A stretch of 64,000 nt of DNA, from NCBI GenBank assembly GCA_037447655.1, contig JBBHKE010001852.1, forward strand, positions 96,001 through 160,000, read 5' to 3'. Under the pieces are notes generated by a model. It ran no database searches. It had not been told where the DNA came from and was given only the letters and a program-made list of their open reading frames with translations. The position numbers and the translations under genes were made by a program. Shown in pieces: positions 14,208 to 26,752 of this stretch; position 1 is the stretch's first letter, and each line of letters starts with the position of its first letter. The DNA is from Zygnema cylindricum. Lineage: Eukaryota > Streptophyta > Zygnematophyceae > Zygnematales > Zygnemataceae.

Positions 14208-14505
14208 ACATGAGATGACATCAGCAATACAAATAAGCTGGCGGATTGAAGTGGAAGATGAAGTCAGCAATAGAATATTTGTTTGAAAATAAGGTATGAT
14301 GGTCCACAGTCGAACCTAAGATGATGTCAGCAATACGAATAAGCTGGTGGATTGAAGTGGAAGATGAAGTCAGCAATAGAATATGTTTGAAAATAAGGAA
14401 TGATGGTCCACAGTCAAACCTAAGATGATGTCAGCAATACCAATAAGCTGGCAGATAGAAGTGGAAGATGATGCCAGCAACAGAAAATTGTTTGAAAATA
14501 AGGAA
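14190..14505 (+). repeat. Tandem repeat of about 105 bp, three copies, at the kinase stop codon and 3' UTR
   Basis: The block 'cagcaatacaaataagctgg' and its followers 'attgaagtggaagatga' and 'tgtttgaaaataagg' recur near 14222, 14329 and 14433. The first copy begins in the last codons of the kinase, so the array grew from the end of the CDS into the 3' UTR. Confidence 0.8.
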
Positions 14506-16725
14506 ATTGTATAAAGATAGCTATACAGAGACTTGACAAGACTGTAAATAAATATATGGATGTATATGATGAAGAGGAGGGGAACAAGAAAACCTTAGTA
14601 CATAATAAGAATTAAAAAACAGTGGAGGTACTTGAAACTTACATTTTTTTGTAAAAAATTGTCAGGGAAGGAGGGAGTTGCAGTGTTCAGTACGTGTACA
14701 GAATAGATCATTTTTTTTTTTGTACTTTTTATAAGGATGTGTTTTCCCATTTTTTTTTTTGTTTTCTATTCTTTGGAGGGATGTAGAATACAGGCAGCAA
14801 TACTGGTGTAGATAATTTTTTTCCTCATAGAAGTAGGTGTGTAGACTTTCTTCCAATCTTGTAATTTAAACTTTCTTCATTTTGTTTCCTTGTCTTTCTA
14901 ATTTTGCCTCATAAAAAGTAGATAGTGTAGACTCTCTTCATCTTTGTAATTAAGACTGTCTTTAAATCTGTTTCCTTATCTTTCTTAAAAGGAGAGCTCA
15001 AAATTATTATTTTTACTTTCTTCTCTTTTTATCGCATTAGAGATGAAGAGAGAAAGGATGGGAAAAAGAAAGGAAACCAGGCAGTTTTATATCATAGCTG
15101 AGAGTAAAAGAAGGAAAGCTTGAGAGTTTTACAATATCTATTGACACTTTTTCAGTCCATAGAAGGGTATTTTAATAATAAGTCAATAAAATTATCTTTT
15201 CAAACGAATGACACAAATTATAATCAATTTGAAATGACATGAATTGTAACCAAACTCTTAAAATTTCAGTGGAGCGAGGATGAAAAGAAGACTTGAACAT
15301 TTCCGTCTTCGTTTCTCTCGATCCCTACCTCCCTCCCTGCCTCAAATCCCTCTCCCTCTCTCCCTCCCTCCCTCTGCTCAAAGTCATTTTTCTCCTCCCT
15401 CCCTCTGCGCAAAGATAATTCTCCTCTCCCTCCTCCCCTATGCTCAAAAAGAATTATACAGACTTGGTAGAGAAAAACACAAGTTGGTGGATTGACTTAC
15501 CTTTGCTTTAGTGAGCCCTGTGGTGGCCAATTATAAAGCTCAAGTTAATATTAAATATATTTATGGATACGAAACAAGCCAAATAAAAATATACGAGCAG
15601 GGTTTAACAGAAGCGAGGTGGGAGAGGGAGAGGGAGACAAATATACATCAGACAATATCTGAACATATCGCCACCAACAGATATTCGCTGCGTACAAAAA
15701 ATATGTTTTGCAAGAAAATTCTTTCTGCCTTCATATTTGGCAAAGGAGTTGTTTTTTGGACCATATTATCAGTAAACATAAGAAGGTAGAAAATAAAAAG
15801 ATTGTCCACAATTGAAAGGTGAGAATCTTAGCTTTCCATCGCAACCATCGGATCAGTAATCCCATAAGTGTACACCAAGGAAAATGAGTTTAAGATTGTA
15901 AACTATATAGTTGCTGGAAAAATATCAACACTAATAGCGATACACAGTGGTGTCTCCAACTGAAAATCGGAGACGTGTTCACGGAGAAAAGTTGATTTAA
16001 GTTTAAATTTTCACTTTAGTTTTCATTTTGGTTTTTGATTTTAATGTAAATTTTAATTTTAATTCAGCTGGAAGTGCCAAAAAAAAAAAAACTTAAATGA
16101 TAATAGCGATGCGCAATTTTGGAATAAATTAAGTAGTAAATTTAATCATTATTAAATTGCTTAGTTGATTAAGTAAGTAAATAACTTAAGTAATTTTGTG
16201 ATCAATTCCCCAATAATAGTGAGATATAAAATAGAAACAAATGGTTGTCAGGAATTGCCCCTGGAGGCTCCCAAAAGTTGCCCGGAGAAAGAAATGAAAA
16301 AAAAACAAACAAAAAAATAATAAAAAATGTTCGGAAAAATAGTTGGAAAAACAAGAAAATAAAAAATGGTCACAATAAGGTGTGCAGAAAAACATGCCAA
16401 AAAAAAAAAAAAAAACAGCAGTAATGCTCAGAAAAATATATGGACAACGAAAATGCTCAGAAAAAAAAGAAAAACGAAGAAGAAAAAAAGAAAAATCGCT
16501 GCCAAAGGGTCGGAGGTCTTACAGTCCACACTATATGTGGTAAGAGGATACTGTTGCCGTCCGTAAAAAAAATCGCCTCAAATTTTGACAGAGGGAGGAA
16601 TTTTCCCTTCCCTCCCCTCCCTCTCTCCTCTCTTTCTCTTGTCCTTCCTCTCTCTCCTTTATCTCTCCTCTCTCTCTCCCTCTTTTCCCCCTCTCCCTTT
16701 CCTCCCTCCCTCCCTCCCTCCCTCC

Positions 16726-16774
<49 letters not shown>

Positions 16775-18994
16775 CTCTCTCTGTCTCCCCTCTCTCGCTA
16801 TCTCTTCCCCTTCTCTCGTCTCTTCCTTGTCCCGAAATCCAATAAATAAGTGCGGCGGTGGCGCTACACAAAATTCCATCGTCGTGGCCGTACGGAATTC
16901 TATCCTTTTCCAAGTTTTTTTCGTAATTCTGTACTTCTTGTGCACGATACTGTACGAAATTGGCGGCGGCGTAGGAGTCATAAATGCGCGGCCGACTCCG
17001 AAATTCCTCTCGGAAAGTGCCAGTCTGCTGTACAGGTAAATTTTTAAAAATGGACGAAAAGGAATCGATGGTAGTGGATCCGACGGCGTAGAAGTGCGGA
17101 CTTGCTCTGTCGAATCATGGTCACGGTTCAATGGTACGGAAAGTGCCTGTGACGTTTATGATCCAACGGTGCATAAATGCTAATCTGTTCCACTGCGTCA
17201 TGGTCATGGACCTGTAACTAGTACCTGTAAGGACTATGGAGAATGCCAGCATTTTTTCGACGTTAAGTTTCAATTTCTCAACGGTTTCCGTCGTTTTGGT
17301 TCGCGAACGTCAAATTGTTCGTACTTTTATTTCGATTTTATTTCGTGGACCAATGCGCGTCTTTCAAAAGAAACATAATATCCCAAGTACTGATTGCGTG
17401 GCACTGCGGTGTTAAAAGGAGCTTTCGTACGGACTGTAGAGTCACGTTTCCCTAACAGATCGTACGACGTTTTCGGTCATGACAGACGTTTTTATGATGC
17501 CATATTACGTCAGCAGTCAGTTGGCGTCGTTACAAATTTACAGTATCGTAATTTTTCTGTGTTTTTCAAAACACAAAAACTAAACTTTTCATAGAATTTT
17601 AGGGTACTTTCGCATGTAACCGAAACTTAGTCTTGTTACTTTATTTTTTAGCGAAGATTCTCCGTACAACCTTCAGAGCATTCGGATGTAAACGCAAATA
17701 ACTTGGTACTTAAAAATGTGACTTACGTAGATGTGTACGAAACAATTTGCCAATGTTTTTCCTACGCCGTATGTGTGAAGACACGTGTGTTTGAGAAAGA
17801 CGGCCCCTGTACGGAAAACAGTACGCACAGGGCTGGAAACGTGCAGTGTGATTTTTTTTTTGGTACTCCGCGCACAAAAATTGTAAAAAACGTCCGACAC
17901 GTGTGAAAGCGTCTGCCTATTCGCTCACCTTATTGGACTATATTTCAAATCACCTCGCGAGGTAATTTGATGTAAAGTTTGAACATGTGGTGAAAGGACG
18001 CCGAAAGTGGGTCGAAATGCGTTAGACGACAAATTGCATCGCGCTAGACGACAAACTACTGTACGTATAAAGTTTAAAGGTAACGCAACTTGTACGGTGG
18101 TAATTTCTATTTTCTGGTACGGCTGCGGATTTTCTCGTTTTTTTCTAAGTTATGGAGGAAAACTGTAACTTTAGCACATGCGAAAGTACTTTAGTGTGAA
18201 TGCCTCACATCTTCTGGAGTCCGAAATACAAAATTTTAGTTCAGTCAAGTTCATTTCCTGTACGTAATTTCATTTTCACGTGGACGACTTTCATCCATAC
18301 GTTTTTACTATTCGAAAATAGCGCTGACATAAACTGATTTATTTTATTTATTGGCCATGGCTAGGCTACAGTACAGACTAGGTTTCTTACGAGTTGGCCA
18401 GGTAGGTACCGGAGAAGCTTCGACCAGTCGTACGAGGGTTTTCAGCCGGCGGTCAAAGGAAATGCGTCGTAATATATAAATATAGCGTCATACTATATAA
18501 AAATGACGTCATAGTACCGAGTTTGAAACGAAACGAACCGAGCGTGTCAAATCGGTTTCTTAGGGTTTGTCATTGCTATCTTTCCTCTCTGCTTTGGATA
18601 TCGGAACAGTCAAAATTCTGTTTTCTCTTCTCTCTTTCTCTCTCTCTCTTTCCCTCTTTCTCTTTTTTTGACGGATTAACAACTGGAAATACCGTAAATT
18701 GCTTGAGTTTTTTTTTTCAGCTGCTCTTTTTTTTTAAGGTACTTACGCGATCCATTGTTTGTTCTATGTTTTGGATATCTATATTTTATGTTTATCCGAC
18801 AGCTAAACGTTTTTACTTGTTTGTTTAAACAAGGACATGTGCAGACCTTTTTTTCAACCAATAATCTGATTAATTTTTGTATGCTTTCCATTGCTTTTGT
18901 TTTTTCAATTTTTATCATTTTTTTCCATCCATCTCTAATAGAGTTGGTGAATTATTAACTTTATTTTAAAAAATAAACGAAATCGGGTTAGGGT
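14506..18994. other. Intergenic, simple repeats only
   Basis: It contains CT-rich tracts (15315-15440 and 16590-16835), A-rich runs (16265-16500) and a short dispersed element around 15810-16090 ('gagaatcttagctttccatc' to 'gacgtgttcacggagaaaa') that also occurs near 44960-45260 and 60405-60500. Long ORFs here are low-complexity Ser/Leu or Arg/Glu readings of the repeats. No gene is supported. Confidence 0.5.
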
Positions 18995-19154
18995 TAACAC
19001 TATATTAGAATTAACTACACTAAATTTTGTTTTGCCACGTGGCTCATTATGGGCTCACTCAATTAAACTGTGTTATTAACACTGATGAATTTTGAGTCAA
19101 AAAAAACACTCACTCCAATTAGAGTGGCTAATTTTGATGGCGATGGGTGGTGTA
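18995..19154. mobile_element. Truncated family-1 MITE
   Basis: Contains the family blocks 'gccacgtggctcattatggg' and 'gtgttattaacactgatg' and ends 'ggcgatgggtggtgtaa'. The left terminal repeat is not recognisable. Confidence 0.5.
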
Positions 19155-19858
19155 AATTTGTCATGTTTTTGGATGACTATCCAGATCTTTTCAGCTATTT
19201 CCATAAACAAGACTGTCAAAAATGATTAGGAAATAGAAAGATACAATAAATACAATATTGTGGTCAAAAGACAGCAATACTCTACCTTGACAAATTGAGT
19301 GTAGAAGTTTTGTTAGCCATTCCTTTTAATTTTTCTCATTTTTTTCCAATAGCCTTTTTTTTTTCAAGCTATTTCTTAAGCTTATGTTAACCTACATATT
19401 AAGTTATTTCGTGTCTATTCTTAAGCTTTTTTTAATCTGCCTTTTAAGCCTTTTTCTTAAGCTATTTCTTAAACTTTTTCCAAGTTTTTTTTTTTTTCCC
19501 GACTTTTTCCTGAGTTATTTGTTAACTATTTCTTAATCCTTCTCTTGCGTAATTTTTAGCTATTTTTTAGCTGTGTTTCAGGCTAATTTTTGAGCTTTAT
19601 TTTCAAGGGATCTTTAAGCTATCTTAAGATGATAATAGCTTTTCCAAAGGAGAAAAAACGAACACGTGTCAACCTTTCTGCAATACACCGTGAATCATTA
19701 CACTGTTTATCGCTATTAATGAAAAGGATTTGCCTTTGCTGACTTACTCTATTTATTTTTCCAATACAGACCTAGAAAATACATAAATTTCAACACTCCC
19801 CTTATTTTCTAGTCTACTTTCTTTTCAACTCCCACTAAAAATATATAAAATAATTTAT

Positions 19859-20260
19859 TTATTTTTTCCTTCTTTTCATTTTCTTCTTTCTTTTCTCCTC
19901 ATAAAACTTTAAGTGAATACTCTCGTATTTTAAAAGGTCCATTAGATGAGCTGAAATAAACATTCCATCTTGCTGATCACACATTTTATTAAGTATACCA
20001 TTTTCTATAAATCCAAGCAAAGATTTTGTCCCACTCATCTCTTTTCCATCCACACAGAATCCGATTTCCCTCTTGCAATTAAAAAAACCAGCCCCATTTC
20101 CAATCTTCAACACACACCCAGATGCTAACCCTTTTACAGGCACACCTTCATAAATAGTATCACTCCCATTAGTGATGTCAAAACCATTACCCCCCAAATT
20201 TATCGTTATATCAAGAGTCCCCACTAAGTTCCTCATAAAATCTACATCTTCCGAACTCAT
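19859..20260 (-). CDS. Hypothetical ORF, downstream member of an overlapping pair
   Basis: An uninterrupted 133-residue reading frame with a Gly/Asn-rich start (NLGGNGFDITNGSDTIYEG) and a very basic end (EEKRKKKMKRRKK). Its ATG overlaps the stop codon of the ORF above it as ATGA. It is not low-complexity over most of its length and differs in texture from the surrounding repeats. No family is recognised. It could be a transposon remnant or a host exon. Confidence 0.35.
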   Translation of the reverse strand: MSSEDVDFMRNLVGTLDITINLGGNGFDITNGSDTIYEGVPVKGLASGCVLKIGNGAGFFNCKREIGFCVDGKEMSGTKSLLGFIENGILNKMCDQQDGMFISAHLMDLLKYESIHLKFYEEKRKKKMKRRKK

Positions 20261-20721
20261 ATTTTATCCATGATACTCACCCAATTTTCTGAACTTTCCT
20301 CACTCTCTCCCATGGAATTCTTTCCACTATCACTTTCTATAATGATTCCCAAAGAGCATTTCTCCTCCCCTAAACTTTTCATTAAATATTTCTTTTCTCC
20401 CCTATCCTTTAAAACCCCCTCTAGTTTTACTTCTCCCCTTTCCTCCAAATCCGTTGAAGTTTCCCTTTCCAACCAGTTTTCTGTTTCCCAAATATTTATA
20501 GAATTATCCTCATTATTTTTATTTTTCCCTTTTTCATTTATGTATCCTAGATCTGACTTTCTCATTTCTAAGTCATACTTTCTACACTCCTTGACATCCT
20601 CATCATTTCTAACTCCCTCAAGTACCTCCCTTCCCTTTACTTCCCTTATACCTCCAAAAGCACATCGTTGCTTTCGTGTAATTTCTGTGTACTTAATGCG
20701 AGTGAGTGCTTTTTTACTCAA
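20257..20721 (-). CDS. Hypothetical ORF, upstream member of an overlapping pair
   Basis: A 154-residue highly charged frame, rich in Lys and Glu, starting at the ATG at 20721. It ends in TGA inside the ATGA shared with the next ORF. No domain is recognised. The region is intronless and is flanked on the right by a MITE cluster, so an origin in a mobile element is possible but unproven. Confidence 0.35.
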   Translation of the reverse strand: MSKKALTRIKYTEITRKQRCAFGGIREVKGREVLEGVRNDEDVKECRKYDLEMRKSDLGYINEKGKNKNNEDNSINIWETENWLERETSTDLEERGEVKLEGVLKDRGEKKYLMKSLGEEKCSLGIIIESDSGKNSMGESEESSENWVSIMDKI

Positions 20722-20734
20722 AATTTTAAACTAG

Positions 20735-21552
20735 TGTTGATAACACTATTTAAATAAGTGGCTCAAAATAAGCCTTTTCAAAATAAAGTATTAACGCCAA
20801 TAATTTAGTAACTCTAATAGTGATGAAAGGTGTACTTTGCCCATCGCTTTTAGTGTAAAGAATTATTAATGTTAAATCGAAGTTAGTATCAATAACACTA
20901 ATTTAGGGTAGAGATCATGGCAGATTGTGGTCCACTCTCTTTAATAGTTTTACTAACACTATTTTGTGATTTTTGGTCAAAAAAAATTTCAATCGAATTA
21001 GTGTTATTAGCACTAATAGCGATGGGCAGTCTATTGATTTTAGGGAAAATAACTCTTATCACACAACAGGTTTTTTGACTCTAAATCACAAATTATTGTT
21101 AGTAACACATTTTAACTGAGTTGGCCCATAATAAGCCACGTGGCAAACATAATTAAGAGTAGTCAATTCTAATATCCCTCCCTCCCGTCCTCCCTCCCTC
21201 CCTCCCGTCCTCCCTCCCGTCCTCCCTCCCTCCCTCCCGTCCTCCCTCACTATAGTGTAAACGCTTATTTCACTAACATAATTTAGTATTGTTAATTTAG
21301 TATTTTTTTTTTTTAAATTAATACTTTTAAACGCTAATAATTCACTAGCATATTTAAGTGTTGCTAATTCTATACCCTAATTGTTCACTAACATAATGTA
21401 GTGGTATCTTCTTACATTGTAAAAATAGTCTCATAAGTTAATTCTAATAAAAAAAATTAGCCATTCACTAACATAATTTATTGGAGTTAATTACAATAAA
21501 AGTGTTAACGCTAATAATTCACTAACTCTAATAGCGATGAAAGGTGTACCAT
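20735..21552. mobile_element. Cluster of family-1 MITEs, tandem and nested
   Basis: At least three copies or partial copies: about 20735-20834 (ends 'gtgatgaaaggtgtac'), about 20839-21033 (starts 'gcccatcgcttttagtg', ends 'gcgatgggcagt') and about 21060-21552 (ends 'gcgatgaaaggtgtac'). The last is expanded by internal repeats of 'cactaacataattta' and split by a CCCTCCCTCCCGT minisatellite at 21175-21249. Confidence 0.6.
21175..21249. repeat. C-rich minisatellite inside a MITE
   Basis: Repeats of 'ccctccctcccgtcct' over 75 bp, with one strand entirely pyrimidine apart from the G of each CCCGT. It interrupts MITE sequence on both sides. Confidence 0.7.
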
Positions 21553-21669
21553 TTCCTTCGATGTTATTTGGAAAAAGTGTTTGTTGTCAATTTAACCAAA
21601 TAAACACTTTTTTAGGATTGTTTGCTCCTGTAGTACCTCTCTGATGTCACTTCAGTTATCACATTTTAT

Positions 21670-22050
21670 TTCTAACCCTTTATTTCTTTTTTTTTTTTTT
21701 TTTCTTTTTTTTTTTTCCTTTTTTAAGCCAGGAATTAATCTCAATGGAGTGATTGAAAAGGGAGAGAGAGGGGGGCAGAGAGAGAGAGAGAGAGGGAGAG
21801 AGAGAGAAGGTGAGGGAGAGAGTATTTCAATGGGAAACGCCAAAAAGTAGTGGATACTCGTCAGAAAAAAAAGGGAGAGGAGAGAAGGGAGAGGAGGAGG
21901 AAAACCGCCCAAGCGCTAAGGACGCACAAAAAAAACATTTTCTGTTTTTTTCTTTTTTTCCATAAAAAGTTATTTTTTGGAGATTCGAGTGGGACTCAAA
22001 AAAGTTTTACCCCAAAGAAGAGAGAGAGAGAGAGAGAGGGAGACAGGTTC
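21670..22050. repeat. Poly-T and GA-rich simple repeats
   Basis: T-runs at 21685-21725 and GA tracts near 21760-21825 and 22018-22045. No coding support. Confidence 0.5.
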
Positions 22051-22593
22051 TCATGATGGTACGATTTTCTTCTCTTCTTGTTGTCACCATTTTTAGTGTC
22101 ACGTGGATGGATAAAGGGGATAGGAGGAAATAGAGGTAGGAGAAGAGCGGCAGGGGGAGAGAGGCAGGGGGATAGAGAGGGATAGACTGAGTGTTAGCTT
22201 TTTCTTATTGGGGTTTCAACGTTTTAACTTGTTGAACGTCTTTTTAAGGTGGTTTTTTCATTGGATCAACCGAATTTTCTAGAATTCACATGAGATGTTG
22301 AGGTCACTTAAATATTGGTTTAAATGTTTTCTGTTTTTTTTGCATTCTCCCCTGTTTGACGTCAAATCCTTTCTTTTCGTTATCTGCACCTGCATTTTTT
22401 TCCCAAAAAAACCCTAAAGATTTATTTTTTTGCTGACCTTTTTTTGTTTCTGTTTCTGTTTCTTTTTACTTTTTTTGTTCTTTTGTTCTTTTTTTGCAGT
22501 CCGCCCTATTTGATTTCCAATCTTTCCTTACGGTGGTTCTTCTTGTTATCTGCACCTGCACTTTTGTCAAGATCCACTTCCCCAACTTGCTGG

Positions 22594-23090
22594 ACCAAAA
22601 GACAGGGTAAGCAAAAAAACGAAAAAGCAAAAAACAACCTTTTCATCTCTATTAAAAAACGACAGGGTAATCAAAACGACAAAAATATCTTTCTTTTCAT
22701 CTCTAGTATAAGAAGACATGCTAAGCAAAAGGACAAAAAATGTCATTCTTTCGTCTCTATTAAAAAAAGAAGAGCAAGGAAAACGACAAAAAAACAATCT
22801 TTTTATCTCTAATAAAATAAGACTGGGTAAGCAAAACGACAAAGATATCACTCTTTTCATCTCTATTAAAAGAAGACAGGTTAAGCAAAAGGACAAAAAG
22901 TCAATTTTCTTATCAGTATCAATAGAGGAATATACTCTTATTTCTATTCTTCTCTATTATTAGAGGAATACTTGTTGGAGAAGAAGAAAGGGTAAAGCAA
23001 AAGGACATAGGAAGTAAACAACCCTTTACACTTTTTGTGTTTAAGCTTATTAGAGTACTTGTCGGAAAGAAGACAGGGTAAGCAAGATGA
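22594..23090. repeat. Minisatellite of about 62 bp starting at a splice donor
   Basis: Units carry 'cttttcatctctattaaaa', then 'agacagggtaagcaaaa' and 'cgacaaaa'. About seven imperfect copies are present. Each preserves a version of the GACAGGGTAAGC donor-like motif, and the first copy is the putative exon end at 22606. Confidence 0.7.
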
Positions 23091-23639
23091 TAAAAAAAAA
23101 ATATGTTCATATCTACTAATTAGAAGGAAAAGAAGGCGGTTTTGAACTTATTGGTTGAATAAGAAACTTCTTAAATTAAGGAAGATCTTCCCATTATATC
23201 GTTGTAATATTTTAACCAAGCGCAAGTTCCTTGACGAACCCAACAATTCATTCTTGGAAACTCTCGTGTTGGTTATTTTTTTGTTTTATTTTTGGTTTTT
23301 ATTTGGTTTTTTTTTGTTATTAGATCTTCATCCAAGAGTAGTTTTTTTTTCGCCTTTTTTTTTCCTTTTGAGTGGAAGTTAAAAGGATAAAAGTCAGGAC
23401 TTGATTCTTGGAAAATTATTTGTGTTTGTTAAATCTTGATTTTTTAATGAATCTTGATCCAAATTGAGTTTGTATTTTTTATGCTTTTACCTTTTTCTTT
23501 GATTCTTGGAGATTACTGTTTAGGTTTTGATGAGAGAAACCCCTGAGTTTCTTATTTTGCAGATTTCGGGGATTTTTCTGGAAAGCAGCTCGAATAGGTG
23601 AGTCACTTTTTTTGAGAGTTTCCCTTTTACTGAATTCTA

Positions 23640-24135
23640 TACACACACATTTATGCATGTTATGTATACTCTTACATACATATATACATATAGACCTATA
23701 TACCTATATGCATATCTGTACATATATACATATAAACAAATATTCATATATGCATGTATACTAATATACATATATACATATATACTTATTTACATATAGA
23801 CATATATACATATACACCTATATACATATATACATCAATGCATATATACATTTATGCATGTATACACATAAGCATAACATATATACACATATGCATATAT
23901 TCATGTATACATATATACACATATACACATATACATATATACATATATACATATATGCCTAAATACATATATACATATGAACAAATACTACATATGTGCA
24001 TATATGCTTATATACATATATACATATATACCTACATACATGCATACATATGTACATATACACATATAAACAAATATACACATGCATATATACTTCTATA
24101 CACATACATATATACCGATATACATATACACATAT
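23640..24135. repeat. TA/CA-type microsatellite block
   Basis: About 500 bp of 'catatatacatatatac'-like sequence with scattered substitutions. Tyr/Ile/His-rich ORFs in it are artefacts. Confidence 0.85.
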
Positions 24136-24374
24136 TTTTTTTTTTGGGGGGTCCAACACCTTAGAGGTCTGATACAAGTCCGTACTAATTTGATTTTTGA
24201 TGTTTTTTAATTGCCAACATTTTTTTGGCGTCCACCATTTGGGAGTACATCTATTAACCTAAGATAGTATCGTTGTTAATTTTGTTTGTTTTTTTTTTTA
24301 ATTACTATTATTCTTACTCTTTTTTCTTGCAGGAGAGCGGTTGAGTCCGTGGGTGTCGATTTGTTGCATCACTA

Positions 24375-24590
24375 TGGGGCTCTGTACACTTTTCTTCTAG
24401 TTAAAACATTATAAAAACGTCCTCAAGCTAGTTAAAACGCTTTTAATACGACCACAAGCCTGTGAAAACTTTTCAATGACATCCTCAAGCTCGTTGAAAT
24501 GTTTTAGATATGTCCTCAAGCGCGTTTAAACATTTTAAAGATGTCCTCAAGCTCGTCGAAACATTTCTTAGAGGGCCTCGACCTCTTTCT
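24375..24590. repeat. Short tandem repeat, unit about 40 bp
   Basis: Five imperfect copies of 'cctcaagctcgttgaaa' followed by 'cattttaaagatgt'. Confidence 0.65.
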
Positions 24591-25734
24591 TAACCTCTTT
24601 TTTACCAATAGTTGAACCTCAATGCGTCAAATTTGTAAAAAAAGAAAAATGAAATAGGTTTACTATTATGTTTGGTTGACGGAACGATTTCTTGTGTGGA
24701 GTTTTTTAACATCGAATGTACTTTCTTTGTTTTTTTTCTAGTTTTAGTTGTCTTGAAGAGGTGATTTTTTCTTTTTTGAGTGGGAAAATAATTGCCAATG
24801 TTTCCTTTTGTATATTTTTCTCCTTACAATAATGTTCGCCAAAAGTTGATTCTTGTGTGTTTTGCATTATTTATGGTTATTTAATTGAGGTATTTGTCTA
24901 CAATGGAAATGTACTTTTTCGTTACCTTCAAACATTGAACATCCTACATTAACATTCTTTGGTGGTTTTTTGTTTTTTAGTAATGGACAAGTTTTAATGT
25001 GTATAGCAACAAAGTAAATAGTTAAATTAAATCTTATGCGAAGTTTTCAACATTTTTTTCGGTACTGCAGCCCTCAACGGTTCCCAAATTCCCAAATGAT
25101 TTCTATGGTTTTGTATGGTTAGATATTTTGTAGTTATGTTCTTCGATAATTTCCATTTAGCACGCTAAATTAAGTTACCACGGTTAAAAAAGAGGAAAAA
25201 CACAAAAAATAACAGATTATACTTAGTCATCGAAGTTACAAAAATGTGTGTGTCCTTCATGCTCTCGAGCCTGATTTGTACCACAAATTTTTTATATTGT
25301 GTAATGATGTTGTAGTTTGTGTGCTCCAGTTGCACTGTTTGATCATGAAATTTTATCTTATTTTATGGCGATTTTAATTTCCATTAGGAAACCGACGCAG
25401 GTTTACAGAAATAAGCTTTACCAGAACTTCTATATGGTAAACTATATGAATACATGGAAACAAAAGAAAGAAAAAGTCAATATAAAACTGAGAAATCTTG
25501 CGCAAAAACAAACAAAGGAACAAACAAAAATGGTTTTATCCACAGGTTTATTATCGGAAATGCAAAGGATATACCTAAAGTTGAAAGCACAAAAACTCAA
25601 ATATAGGGTAGGATGTTAGCCTAGCAATATTTTGGTTCATCTATGAGGATATCGATCTGATAATACTTACAACACAGAAGGAGGGTTCACAACTATATAA
25701 TATTTCTCTTTTATTGTTAATGTTTTTTTCGACA

Positions 25735-26012
25735 GTTATCAACTCTAATTCAGTGCCGAATGGCGTGGTTGGTGTTGAACAGTTTAAAGAATTAGCGTCA
25801 AGAAAAAAATAATTACTGAATTAGTGTCATTAATAGTTTTGAGGTGGTAAAATTTACGCGCACCGATATCGTGTCATTAACGATAATAACGACACACAGC
25901 TGGAAATCCGTACAAACATCCGACAAGAGAGCTGAAGAGCCGTACAGACATCAGACAAGAGAGCAGAAATCCCGTACAGACATCGGGACACAGGAGCTGA
26001 AAAGCCCTTCAA
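25735..26012. repeat. Dispersed family-2 element followed by a minisatellite
   Basis: 25741-25890 carries 'ctaattcagtgccgaatgg' and 'aaagaattagcgtcaagaaa', blocks also present near 34735, 49905 and 52236. It is followed at 25895-26012 by about three copies of 'gagctgaagagccgtacaga' and 'catcagacaagag'. Confidence 0.55.
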
Positions 26013-26752
26013 ATCTACGTTGTACGGTATACTGTACTGTACTGTCGTCACCAATTTTGAGTTTTGGAACACTGAATGTGAGGTCTATCAATGCTATTTG
26101 TGGTAATTTGCTAAAATATTCTTTCAGTGTTAACCAGGCCTTCACCGCCGAAGTCATGCGAATATTCGCAATATTCTGTGCCACCTACTTCAGAAAATCA
26201 GAACAGTTGTTAATAACAAAATCTTTGTACTTTCCACGTGTTGCGCTGAACGATCAGGAAGTGACCGAAGATGTTTCTACTTTCAGTTCCTCGGAGGCCT
26301 CACACGTGTCATGTTCGATCGGACACGCGGTTTGAAATTCAAATTCAATCATTGGTTGCTTTTGCTTTTATGCAAAGCGATCCAAATACATCTCCACCGT
26401 TGAATTTAAACTGCGGCCGACGTCCAGCAGTCCGATCAGCCGTGTCAGCGACATGGGGAATATTGCCAGTATCGATTTCAAATAATATTCCATGTCGGTT
26501 CCGTTCTTTTGGTACGTCTGGACTCGTAACTCTCCGCCATGTCAGAACTTCACTCGTGTAAATATGAAACACGATTCGCTTAAATAATTTATATACACCA
26601 TAGGCGCTCCGATTGGCTCTCATATGCACGAATTCATTTTCTGTAATGACAAGCGGAAAACGATTCGCTCATTTCTGCTGATTCAGCGTCTTTGGTGCCA
26701 CGTGGTTTACAAATTCGGAACGAGCGTTCCAAATTTGTAAGTTTCAGCTTCG

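Larger units (their letters stand above)
22500..24620 (+). ncRNA. Possible spliced non-coding transcript
   Basis: Good plus-strand splice signals without an open frame: a donor after 22606 (GACAGG/GTAAGC), a 35-nt exon at 23563-23597 (ttttgcag/ATTTC to AATAG/gtgagt) and an acceptor at 24333 (ttcttgcag/GAGAGC). The last exon would contain a short tandem repeat. It might instead be 5' UTR exons of the gene at 26753. Supported only by splice-like signals. Confidence 0.25.

Noticed and set aside
16440-17131. Long ORFs on both strands over 16440-17131
   Set aside because: Ser/Leu-rich and Arg/Glu-rich readings of a CT/GA simple repeat, with no splice context or domain.
22594-23110. Possible CRISPR-like regular repeats
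   Set aside because: Units are contiguous and imperfect without unique spacers of fixed length, and the host is a eukaryote.
23754-24177. 136-residue Tyr/Ile/His-rich ORF and its antisense partner
   Set aside because: Translation of a TA/CA microsatellite.
25317-25619. 100-residue plus-strand ORF with a Lys-rich end
   Set aside because: No recognisable domain, no splice partners and AT-rich composition; treated as chance.
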